From Whitmania pigra (Eukaryota; Annelida; Clitellata; Hirudinida; Haemopidae), in the NCBI GenBank assembly GCA_021613335.1, contig JAJTWR010000463.1, forward strand, positions 107,501 through 171,500: a DNA stretch of 64,000 nucleotides. The letters run 5' to 3'. Shown piece after piece: positions 1 to 11,108 of this stretch. Below the pieces are notes generated by a model. The model had not been told where the DNA came from. It made no database searches and worked only from the letters and a program-made list of their open reading frames with translations. Position 1 is the stretch's first letter. Each line of letters opens with the position of its first letter. The position numbers and the translations under genes were made by a program.

Positions 1-284
1 TCCTGCATTTTCAAGGTTTCGTAAAAGTTTTGTTGGACAAATAATTATTGATTAAATTAATTAAGTTAATTAGTCAAACAAGTGGTGAGCAAATTACATG
101 ATAATTAATCCTAAAGTTAACATGTTGACACTATTACATTGTAGGTAATTTTAATTTTAAGACCAGGAACATATTTTTATATGATTTTCGACAAATTATT
201 TTAAATGCTCTTTTTTTTCAGAGTCAAGTTGCTGCGGAATCTTCCGCGAATAGCAATTTTGAATTTAATCTTGGTGATGCTGTC

Positions 285-400
285 AGTGATCCTCGTCATC
301 ATCATTATCATCTTAATCGTCATTGTCATCCTCATTATCATCGTCATCATCATTATCATCTTCATTGTCATCGTCATCATCATTCATCATCACCATCACC
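285..400. repeat. CAT/CAN trinucleotide-rich microsatellite
   Basis: A run of imperfect CATCAT, CGTCAT and TTATCAT units. It opens long low-complexity ORFs on both strands (Ile/Val-rich on one, Met/Thr-rich on the other), which are repeat translations and not genes. Confidence 0.85.
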
Positions 401-473
401 TCCGCCACTCATCAACTTCTGACTCGCATCTATCAGGGGATTTACATGATTAAATGTCACATTACTCTCTGTC

Positions 474-514
474 TGAGTATGTCTGGGTATGTCTGGGTAT
501 GTCTGGGTATGTTC
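474..514. repeat. 10-bp minisatellite (gtctgggtat)
   Basis: About four head-to-tail copies of a 10-bp unit, the first and last degenerate. Confidence 0.85.
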
Positions 515-1343
515 AGGTGCCTACAGGTTTCAAGATTGGAATTTTAATGAATCTTGGATGACGTGCCTCCATCCTATGAATGGAGGATGGATTCCAATTT
601 AAAAGAAACACTTAATAATCAACACTTAATATCCAATGAATGTTTGAAACTCCATGGTTTTTACTTTTATTTGCTTTTGAATAATTTATAGCAAATCATT
701 CACAATCAGTGATGATGCTGACGCTGATGATAACGATGATGACGTTGGTGATGATCTTTGCAAGTTATGAACCTCGGTCGAAAGCCTCCTTCTACCCAAA
801 CACGCCAACCACTCAAAATGGTGCTAGAAAATTTGCAATCCTCGAACATCGGTGACGTGAACGAGCGGTTTTTCCGAGGGGCACGAAAAATGTCACATTG
901 AATATCATCGGGTGCTTTTCAGTCGCTGTTTTGTTCTTGTCGTTGTTCTTGTCTCAGGAAATGAAGACGGACCCGCGAATGGAATAATTGGCAGAAAAAA
1001 GATCGTTCTCATGCATCAGTCTTTAATTAGTCGCAATTCTATGTTTCTCTATTCTTAGCAGGTCTTTTTGATTTTGTTTTCCGTCTCTTTTCGCCTCAAT
1101 AAAATCTAAATAATGGAATGTGTTTATGGCTGCAATAATTGAATTTTATCAGTCGACTTGAAGGGTTCAAGCTGCAGAGGAGCTCATAAAGAGACGACAG
1201 ATGCTGGCGCAGATGGGAGGTTTTATGAAGTTAATTTCAACTGACATTCAATGAATTCCTTTCACATGGTGGAATTCGGTGCAGTTCCTGTTGCTTGTCA
1301 TCGGGAAAAAAATTACTTTTCCAGTTAATGCGAACTGGCACGT

Positions 1344-1348
1344 AGCAA

Positions 1349-1379
<31 letters not shown>

Positions 1380-1385
1380 GTAAAT
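1344..1385. repeat. (AAAT)n microsatellite
   Basis: About ten tandem tetranucleotide units (aata/aaat), ending in taagtaaatg. Confidence 0.85.
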
Positions 1386-1589
1386 GTTTGAAAACAAAAT
1401 AACTTTAGTCACAGTCATTTATTTATTTAAGAATGAAAATTGAAAATTATGCAAACATCCGAGAAGACACCGTCAAATAAAAAGGGCATCAAGATGCATT
1501 TCGTTCCACTTTCGAAGACAGTTTCTGCGTATTTCGCTTCGATGTTTAGGATGAGTACATCTCCATCGTTTAGACGTACCTCCGCGTTG

Positions 1590-1655
1590 TTGATGATAAT
1601 GATGACGATGACGATGCTGGTGATGATGATGATGGTGATGGTGATGATGCTGGTG
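1590..1655. repeat. GATGAT/GGTGAT microsatellite
   Basis: Imperfect GAT/GGT trinucleotide run. It opens a Met-rich frame on + and a His-rich frame on -, both artefacts of the repeat. Confidence 0.8.
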
Positions 1656-2359
1656 GTTCACACCTGCTCAACAACGCTTTGACTTCTTGAGTGATGATTT
1701 TCTTTAAAACTTTCGATGCCTCGCAAAATGGTCGTTATTTTGTCACGACATTCTTAAGGTGATAAAATTATAACAATAATATTATCGTTATATTATATAA
1801 TATTATTAATTATATGTTATATTGTTTTTTATTATTATTATTATTATTTTTAATTCAACAATACTTTCTGTTTGCGCTTCAATTGAATTCATGAAAACTA
1901 TGTATTATGAAAGCTTATAATGTTGAATTACATACTTTTAAGGAAAAAGACATTCTTTAATGCCCTCAAATTCAAACAAGTTCAATGAAATAAACATGAT
2001 AATAAAAATAATAAATGTTATAAAATATAATATATATAATTAATAATTATAATATAAATAGTAAATATAATTAATAATTGTAATTGATATAATTATAACA
2101 AGCATAATTATTTATTAATTTTAAATTGTTGTTATTATTATTAATAACTTACAACTGCTTAATTAATAGTAGTACAGTATATTTATTAAATCAAATGATG
2201 GATTTCAACAGCATCAAGTCAGACATTTCGGGATGAAGTCAAATATTTTCAAATATTTTCAAAGCAATGTTTATTTCAAACTTCACTTTAGCAGGCTTAA
2301 TTTGATTCCAAGTCAGCAAACTTCCGGTGAAGTTGACATTCCACGTAATAAAATAAACA

Positions 2360-2428
2360 TGACGTCATCATGAATACAAATATGAAGTCATCATAAATAC
2401 AATGGTGACGTCATCATCAATACAAGCA
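2360..2428. repeat. 23-bp tandem repeat carrying CRE-like palindromes
   Basis: Three copies of a 23-bp unit start at 2360, 2383 and 2406. Copies 1 and 3 begin with TGACGTCA, the palindromic CREB/ATF consensus; copy 2 has TGAAGTCA. Each continues with tcat and aatacaa. Regular spacing of two perfect CRE octamers could be a regulatory cluster, but no gene lies within 5 kb on either side, so function is speculative. Confidence 0.7.
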
Positions 2429-5400
2429 ATAACCGGCGGGCATCCAACTAGTTTTCCAATTGCTTTCACATATTTTTAAGAAAATTTTCTGACTTTCAAA
2501 ATCAAGTAGTGCGCATGTGCATGCGTGTTCGTTTGATTTATGCTTGTGTGTATGTGTCTCTTATGGCAGAGGAAATTTATTTGATGAATTTGTTGAAATA
2601 TTGGGCAAAACATGTTTTAGTGGATCAATAAAGATTAAATGGACAACACGAAAACACAAGTCCAGCCATTAATTATCTTCCAAATGTGCCCCATCTTAAT
2701 CCTGGTTTTATGGAGGGAATAAATTCGTTCCATAACCGTTTTCTTTATTTTTCCTTCGTAAGTAAAATATGGCGAAAAAGGATTTTTGCGTCTTTTTTCG
2801 GCGACTCCCTGTGCAGGAAAACAGGAATAAGATGTTGAAGGAGCAAAATGACGGACTTAAGGGGAGGATTGATGATGCAAGATCCTATTTGTAATGGAAT
2901 GAATGCAGATGCAAATTCTAATTCAAATTATATATTCGTGATATTTTATTCGAAATAATTCGCGATAGAAACTATACGTTAAACATGATCTTACTTTTCA
3001 AATCTTCTTAGCCACAAGCAATGATCGGCATATGTTGGCCTTAATTTATTCAATGTCCATTTCATAACTTTACGTAAATTATTTTTGATAAAAGTGATGT
3101 TTACTGATATTCGATCGTTAAGTTTAGAACAAGGAAATTTCGAGCGAAAATAATGATTCAATATTAATAAGATTATTGTCAAAAACTTTAGCTTTTTCCA
3201 AGTTTCAATTTGTTTGGAAAACAGATTAAGATAAGATCAAAAAAATCTTCAAATGATTGCAGTAAATTCAACAACATCCGCACGTGAACTTTTGTATGAA
3301 CGTTTGTGAACAACAAATAACGTAATTCAAGATTGTGGAATCTTCTAGAACTTATAAATCAAAAATGGAATAATTTTTTGTGGTTACCAATTTACAGTGA
3401 TCATTCTTAAATTTGGTTGTCAAATTGTCAGGATTAAATAAATTTTTTTTATTTTAGAATTTAAATTTTATATTACTTCATATTAAACGGGAAATAATTT
3501 TACACGTGATATTGTCAGTGTATTATTAAGTTAATACAAACATATTACACATTACAATACATTAAGACAAACATATTATTATTAACTATTAACTACTAGT
3601 GCATTATCTATAGTCGGCTTAAATATGAACAATAATATAATATGATGGAAATAATATAAAGTAATAAAAACAAAATAGTAATATGACAAAAGATATCCAT
3701 AATATTAATGAGACTTAATTATGAATTTCTTATCAAGTGCCAGAGTGGTGTCCATTACAAGCTATCGATCCTTTCAGGCGTTTTTGACACAAACTCGATA
3801 GCTTTTGTAAATCTTAACAATTATTTTCGTTAAAAATGATATTTACTGGTACTCAGTTGTTGTGTTTAAAATGACGGCGAATGATATTTCAAACTGGATT
3901 ATTGTAATCTGATTAGAATCTTTGGCTAGCATCCTCGTTATAATTAGATTATCCTAATGAACTCATTAGTAACAACATTCACAGCTGATGATTGACGTTT
4001 TCATGAAGTTTGAAAGTATCTTGAATGATTTTGTGAACAAAATGTGTCTCTTCTTTCAAAGAATACCTCTAAAATCGTTACCTGGACTCATTAGAAAAGA
4101 AGTGACGCGTAGAGCGTTCGTATTGGCTGATTAATGGTTTTTCATTTGGAACTGCTTCGTCTTTTTGATCGGAGCGTGATTGCATCTATGCGAGTTGTTT
4201 TCCAATGTGAAGCAAACTGGAAGCGAATATTGTAAGACAAAATAAATTCAAGATCACGAAAGCTGTCAGATGTAGAGATATAACTTGTACGGTTTCAAGT
4301 GAATAGAAATTGATTGAGCAAGATTTATTTGTGATGGAAGTTCAAACACAACGCAACTGTATTTGTCTTAAATCAAAGAATTTTTGTTACCAAATTTCAA
4401 TGTTGAGTCAACAAAAGGTCATTATTTATTATTTTGTAAGCCGCTTTTTTTATGCCATAAAGAATATTAAGCTCAATCTTCACGGATGTCAAAAGCGATA
4501 AGTTGAAATTCGCAAAAGTATTCTGTGGCTCTTCATAAAGTTTTAGATCTCTGAAAATAACATCTCTAAAAATTTTCAACATTGTCACAAATAAAATTTT
4601 AGTTTTTTACTAATTAAATTTTATTATAAAATTAATTTATGCTTCAAAGTTATTTCGTTAGCTATTTTAATTCATCTCTGCATTTCTGCCGAACGCGTCC
4701 CTGAGAGGCGAACGAAGATAATAAGATTCGAGCGCAGTGTTTTTGCACCCCGTGTTACTAGTTAAAAATCAGGAATTTTGGCCGAATATCCAGCCGCATT
4801 TTCATTTTGTCCTGGAGAAAAAGTCATTAGTTGTCAATAAGTAGAGTACATTTTCGCGCAATGATTGGTCGTTCGGAACTCTTTCTCATGCGATAGAGGC
4901 AATTCAATTCGATGTGGACGCCACTTAGGTGAGATAAAAACCATCGAATTGAAATCCTACGGCTTTAACGATACCACATCATTGTTTTGTTGCAGTTTAT
5001 ATTGAAATTAACTGCAAATCCTGAATTTGAGAGTTTATCCGATTGCTTTCAATCAGAGGCGCGTGTTTACACGTTTGTTACTCTGCACTTAGTGGACTAC
5101 ATTGCCTTCAATATCTCAGCCACAAATAAACAATAAGTCTGCTCGAATGCCGATAAAGTCGGAGAAATGCTGGAATTTGTTATTGATGACACTCGAATCA
5201 ATTACATGCAGAATCCATTAACCACTCCAGTACTAAGGAATATTCTCAACATTAAGAAATTAAATATTGTGCAGGACGTTTCATAAGATATATCCAACGC
5301 ATGATGTTCAACTTTATTTGTAACTTTTAACCCCATTTTGAATCTTTGGAGCAGTAAATTCAACTTTCCAAATTTGAGTAGAAAGCGAATTTAACTTGGG

Positions 5401-5766
5401 CCTAAAACTTACTGGATGGCTTTGTTCAGTCTAAGACCAACTGATTAAAAAGGCCTAAAAATATTTGAGATAAAATCGAAGATAAATCCTGCCATTAGCC
5501 ATTAGTCTATAGCGCTGCTGCCTCACTTTATGGGAAGATTTACTCGCCTACAATGTATCGACCTCTTTTATTGAATTCCTTGCCATGAATAAGTTTATTG
5601 ATAACGTATATTAACGAGAAATGCAATAGTTATGAGTTTCGAGGTGGTGAAGGCATTAATAGGTTATTACACAGTGAAGGGTTACGTAAATCATTATCAT
5701 TTCAACTAGCAACGTGTGTTGCCAAAAAATGCTTTCAGGTACAAAAGTTGAGTTTCTTGTGGTATT

Positions 5767-6248
5767 GAGGAATCTGGTGACCCGTCATAACAGCCCGGCG
5801 ACAAAATAGCCCCTACAAAACAGCCCGGTGACAAAATAGCCCAGGACTAAAAAAATCCCGTCAAAACAGCCCCGTCAATGTATTTACAAAAATTTTGTGA
5901 GTTGAATACATTAACCGATAACTGGTTCCAAATTTAATTCGAAATTAGTGGTTTGAAGATTTATCGTCTAAAATATTATTAGGATTCCGGCTACTTCCTC
6001 ACTTTACGTGGACTTTTCAAGTTGGTATTTAATATAAATTATCCTCACCTTATCATCAAGTCATGTGGACATGTAACAAATCCACAAAGAACCAATTCTA
6101 ACGCTATTTTGACGGGGCCGTTTTGACGGAGCTATTTTTGTCTTGGGCTATTTTGTCGCCTGGCTATATTGACGGGGCTGTTTTGTAGGGGCTATTTTGT
6201 CTTGGGCTATTTTGTCGCCGGGCTGTTATGACGGGGTGCCGAGGAATC
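5767..6248. mobile_element. Foldback MITE-like DNA transposon with 8-bp target duplication
   Basis: The element spans 5775-6240 and is flanked by the direct repeat gaggaatc (5767-5774 and 6241-6248). Its ends are inverted copies sharing CCCGTCATAACAGCCCGGC, and the similarity continues inward through reiterated motifs such as ACAAAATAGCCC and GTCAAAACAGCCC. The arms are therefore both inverted and internally repetitive. It has no coding capacity. The superfamily is unclear: an 8-bp duplication fits hAT, P or Merlin. A truncated relative lies at 47710-47875. Confidence 0.8.
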
Positions 6249-7923
6249 CTGATGCCTTGCAATCATCATCAATTCTACTGCGAGTTAGGTTCGAAGTATG
6301 TCTTAATTTCGAAATTTGGTTTCAGTGGTCTCTGAAAAATTTATAATTTTGGGGTTATGTCGCTTGAAAATTTTCAATAAAACTTTACGGCTTTTCAATT
6401 AAGCCAAACATTATGTGGTAATTATTTCACATTCCATAATACATGAGCTTTATGCACTTGCAACTTTCTATCCATTACGATGGCATTCAGAATTTCACTG
6501 CTTATAATATTCGTGAAAATGTAAAACGATAAATTATTAAAATCATGAAAATTTACCCAAAACATTGACATCTTTACAACTCTGATGGTTTTTATAGATT
6601 CATTCTAAATCATGCTCAGCCCAAGTTGAGAGGCCGTTATATATGCGATGGAAATGTAACCGCATGTGCAGTTGTATTTTGTCGAACCAGATTTTTTTTA
6701 GCTTTCTAACCTAGAATGAGTTTTCCTGCTGCTAATTTAAGACAATATCCAACCTCAGGATATATCTAAAAATCTAATTCTCTTGGTCGAGAGCAAATGA
6801 ACGCATAACCTTTGACTCTGATTATCCAGCATCCCACTTGTACTTCCTCCTTCGCAAATCCTGTCCGTCCGTGTTATTATTCCTCTCAATTGGAATTCAT
6901 AATGTTTATAATTGAAGATCTCAAGCCCTTTGACGTGTTGATCCGTTTACGGAGGCCAGTCATTTCACGCCAGGAAGTTATCAGAATGTATCCAATACCC
7001 ATTTTATGCCGTTTTAATAAGCATCATCCTTTCAAGCATCGGTATCCTGAAAAGTTTCAAATCGTTCTTGGAAACACAAAATCCTCTTGAATTAATTGTG
7101 CAATTTGTTTTACATGCTCGATTGGAAATATTTAACAAATTCCCTGAATTCCATGTTCGACTCAATTAGAGTTTAAAAATTAATCTTCATATGAGTTTCA
7201 TGTCGAAACGCCGGTGAAAAATGCTTTTTCGAGGAATTCCTGATTTGCCAGATTTATGGATTTTCAAGTAAATGTCAAGCTGTTACAATGCTCTCAATAG
7301 GTTCCTAATCTGCCCATCCTATCTTTGCATAATTTTCTTTTACGCAATTCAGAGATGGTTATAGTAACTTCAAAGCAGGAATGATTACACAAAGAAATGT
7401 TGCGCTTCCAAACATTCGCTGGAAGGCAAACTGTCAACAGAGTTATTTTTCTTAGATGCAAGTAGAAACGAATGCATTTTGTGAGTTGAAATTTAAAATT
7501 AAGCAACACGTGTTTACTAAACAAATATTTAGAATATACGAATGCTAATGACCAAAGGCAGTGATAAGATATGAGTGATAACTTGTCTTTAATGCGCAAC
7601 ATTACCCCAACATGCCTCGAGTAGAAGCTAAATTGTCTGCATTCCCTGGGTTGTGCAAAGAACAACTACTTCTATTTATGACTCGAAAAAAGTATGTGTA
7701 ACAATTCACATGTACCACGTTGCTGCTGGCCTAGATCGTTTCTAGCTCAATGAAAACACTGAAACATCAGAATTACTACAAATGCTTGTAATCTATATTT
7801 AACTTCATATAATTCATTTCGATGGCGTCCAAAAAGTTTTTCTGTAAAGTTGCATGGAAAGGTACACACCACCGGTTGAACAGATGAGAACATTTGGCAC
7901 TCTTGCAGTTGATTGCTGCTGTT

Positions 7924-7934
7924 GCATAAAAGGA
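7924..7934 (+). promoter_or_regulatory. Possible TATA box of the PDZ gene
   Basis: A cataaaagg motif lies about 85 bp upstream of the ATG at 8011, a normal distance for a TATA element with a short 5' UTR. It is a single motif without a mapped start site. Confidence 0.35.
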
Positions 7935-8010
7935 GAGGCGCAGGCTGAACACGCTTTAAACCTTTCCGGAGTTATACCGCGTGAAACTTTCAAATTGGTT
8001 TCAATTTATC

Positions 8011-10051
8011 ATGAGGAAGGTCGTTAGGATACCTGGATCGACTCCGTACGGTTTCAGACTAGTTGGAGGAGATGGAGAAGTAGTAACTGTTGCAAGAGTG
8101 AGTTCTTATCAAAACTTTAAAACGTGTACATTCGCACAGCTGTCTTACAATCGGTGCACACTTTCAAGGTTAGAAAAGAAAGTAAAGCGGAGGAGGCTGG
8201 TCTCCAGGAAGGTGATGCTGTGCTTGCAATCAACGATGTCAGTTGCCAAGGACTCAGCTACAGTTCTGTATTTGGTCTCACGGAGCTTAATGAACACGAG
8301 TTAAAGCTGGAGATTCTCAGGTAATTTGTTTGTCTACCTGTTATTGCACCTGTACACGTTCCTCCGCACATTTTCTAACATTCAGAGGTCCAGATGCGCA
8401 TTCAAACTGGAGAACGGCATTGGCCTGTTTGGACACTTCCATCCAAAAGTTAAGTGAAGATGACGCAATCTCATTACTGAGGAACAATAGTAAAAGGGAT
8501 TCTGGACTTTTCCAACCTTCCAAGCAACAAGTTTTCCTTCTTCAAGATCCAAAGCCAAAATTCAAACAATTTTCTCTGCCAAGGATCGACGTGGTTTTCG
8601 ACTCGAGCGATGTCCCGACTAACTTCGTCACGTCACCAAGGATGACTTCGAGTCAAGTCATACGCGTCGTTCAGTCACAGGAACCGCGTCCATTGCCGTC
8701 GCTGACAAGAACCGACTTCGATCAGGGCCTTTCTTTTGTCTCGAGGACCTTCCAAAATTTTTACGAAAACGAAAGAAGTGTGTCGGACGGAGTTTGCGCC
8801 TCTAACAATGAACCACTCACCCTTCAGTTCAAAGCAGATGCTTTCAAGCCTTTCAGTTTCGACTCAAATAGGGAAGAACACGTGACAAATGCTGCCAAGA
8901 GTCATCTCAACCAGCCACCTCAAAAGTCCTTCGATGTTCGTGATGAAACTTCTAGGACCGTGACAACCTCTGGACCAACCCATCGCTTTGCATCGACATC
9001 AAGCATAATCGTGACCAATAACAGCATAAAGCCCTTCACCGATGAAGGTAAGCATTGGAACAAGCAAATGAACTTCACTCAAACATGGGAAGCAAAATCA
9101 CCAAAAGTTGAGCACTTCAATTCATCCGTGAAGAATAATTTCGAAAATTTTTCAAGAGCCGGGAATGATTTCCCTGGGAATTTTTCAAGTGATCAGAAGT
9201 TCTTTGATGAGCCGAGAAATGATAAATTTTTTGATGTGGCTCCAACCAACATTCTCAAGAAGTTCAACATAGGCAGAGTCAACACTACACTTAAAGCAGA
9301 CGATAATCAAGAACCATTTACAGCCGCATCAGTCGCCCAGAACATCAACCCCACAGCCTGGTCACCAGTACAGGCCTCTAACTTCCAAGAACCCTTCAGT
9401 CTGAGCACTGACTTTGGACTCAGGTCCGCTGGGCAGTCATTTCCAAGATTTCCAGATGCACCCTTTCACGAGGCTCAGCAAGCACCTCCACCACCACCGC
9501 CTCCAATGCCAGCAAGTGGCATCCCTACCCATAAACCTGGCTCCCCAAACGAACTTAACTGTGAGTCAACATTTGTAATGTATTTGTAATGTAAATTGAC
9601 TTAATATCTTTCATTTAGACCCAATGAATCACATTTTTAATGCTTTCCAGTAACAAGATATGTTGGTAACCAAGGACTGAGAGAAAGTGAAAAGCAACTG
9701 TTGAAAGAAAAAGTCAAGATGGCTAAGGACATGGCTCACTCGGTCCTAGCTCCGGCAAATAAGAATTCGAAAGGTCAAAAGATGTTCCTCAAGAGGAGAG
9801 CGAACTCTGAGAATTGGGCGATCAAAGGCCCCGATCCGATGGAAAACCAAAGAAACGACGAGAGTAACTACAAATCACTGAGCAGTCCATTGAAGCCTTT
9901 TAAAAGTTTCAACGTCAATCAGACTTTTAATCCCTCGAAACCATTGTATCAACCAGGCAGCCAATTGTACTCGAGTCCAGTGCAGCCGGTGAAGTGGCCT
10001 TTCGACTCCAGTGCAACTTCACAAATCTCGTTGGGTTATTGCGATCTTTGA
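8011..10051 (+). CDS. Synaptopodin-2-like PDZ protein (four exons)
   Basis: Exons 8011-8097, 8169-8320, 8386-9560 and 9651-10051 join in phase to 604 codons. Residues 1-80 form one PDZ domain split over exons 1 and 2: the carboxylate-binding loop is YGFRLVGG, followed by AEEAGLQEGDAVLAIND and a final strand LKLEIL. The layout (PDZ at the very N-terminus, long disordered Ser/Pro/Phe-rich tail, a PPPPPPP run near residue 445, then a basic KGQKMFLKRRA motif in exon 4) matches SYNPO2/CHAP-type actin and Z-disc adaptors better than the PDZ-LIM family, since no LIM domain follows. The ATG at 8011 is chosen because it gives the usual short leader before the PDZ; the frame stays open upstream to a GTG at 7981. 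Role inferred from family: scaffold on actin filaments or muscle Z-discs. Confidence 0.8.
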
Positions 10052-10182
10052 GTTCAAAATCAATACCTTAATTAAGCCTGCAACTCCAGTTGTTTACATC
10101 ACTTTTCTAATTTTGAAATTGTCAAGAATCTTCCTGCATAATGTTTCAAATAGGAATTTCATAGGAATCACTGTGATTTAAT

Positions 10183-10260
10183 AATAAATTATTTCCAAGC
10201 AATAAATACACCTCAAGACATTCTGAAGCAGAAAAATAAATTGAGTGAAAATAAACAAAT
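10183..10260 (+). terminator. Candidate polyadenylation signals of the PDZ gene
   Basis: Several AATAAA hexamers (about 10183, 10201, 10235, 10249) follow the stop codon by 130-200 bp. Which is used cannot be told from sequence. Confidence 0.4.
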
Positions 10261-10261
10261 G

Positions 10262-11108
10262 GCAAATAAACATTGATGTATCACCGAAACTTTAAAATTC
10301 AGGTAACTAAATCATACTCTATAATTATGACCAAAGTGAGATAGATCATTCAAGACAACCTTAAACAAGTCCAAGAGATCCAGTTTGAACACAGGCAGAA
10401 GAAAGCACAGGTGTTGAATACCCTGTGTTCTGATATGATATCGGACCAGGCACAATATACAGATCACACAACGGAGCAATAGAATCTGCGATGGCACGAA
10501 TTAGAATTTCAAAATGAAATTTTTCTTGATATTATCCAAAAGATGGACACGACCGTTGCTTACGATTTGCGTCACAACATAAGGGCCAAACGGAAATCAA
10601 TACTTGCTTCTTTACCTAGTAATGAACATGTTACCGATCTCTGAGCAACTAATTTAATTTAATTCAATTAATTTAAACTTCACAACGACACAACAGAAGC
10701 CAACAATAAACGCTTAAAATAAGCTCCACGATCCCACAAATCAATGAAAGACAAGAATGCCACAACAACAGTTCAGTAGTCTACCAAAACTCACAACATG
10801 ACAAAATTCAAGATCACAAAATTCACCAGGTTAGAGAAGACGGCCGAGCAACTCGTGCGAATGATTAATTAATTAAATTGACCGTGCCTGATTGTTCGTA
10901 AGATTGGAGGTAAGAAGTGAGGCTTACTTTAAAAATATCTCTTCAATCTGATAACAAAATAACAACTGGCAAGTGAGTTATATAGCAGGCAAGGAAGGTT
11001 CTAAGACACACTCATCGAGAAGGACATGAACAAAGGCGGGACTCGAACATCGAAACGACTCGATCGGATCTCCGAGAGCCGAAGAATTCACCGCTGCGAA
11101 TTCCCTGG
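10262..11108. other. Intergenic spacer between convergent genes
   Basis: The interval separates the 3' ends of the + strand PDZ gene and the - strand nuclear receptor. I see no exon or repeat in it. Confidence 0.4.

Larger units (their letters stand above)
1..7920. other. Gene-poor intergenic DNA
   Basis: I find no coding exon here that I can support. The tract holds simple repeats near 285-400, 720-750, 1344-1385 and 1590-1650, very AT-rich DNA around 1760-2180 and 3400-3720, the 23-bp repeat at 2360 and the foldback element at 5775. The ORFs at 6812-7090 (+) and 7294-7665 (-) resemble no family I know and have no codon or splice context that would make them exons. Confidence 0.5.

Noticed and set aside
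201..547. Ile/Val-rich and Met/Thr-rich ORFs
   Set aside because: They arise from a CAT-type microsatellite.
7294..7665. 123-codon minus-strand ORF
   Set aside because: No similarity to any family I know, AT-rich composition, and no splice or promoter context.
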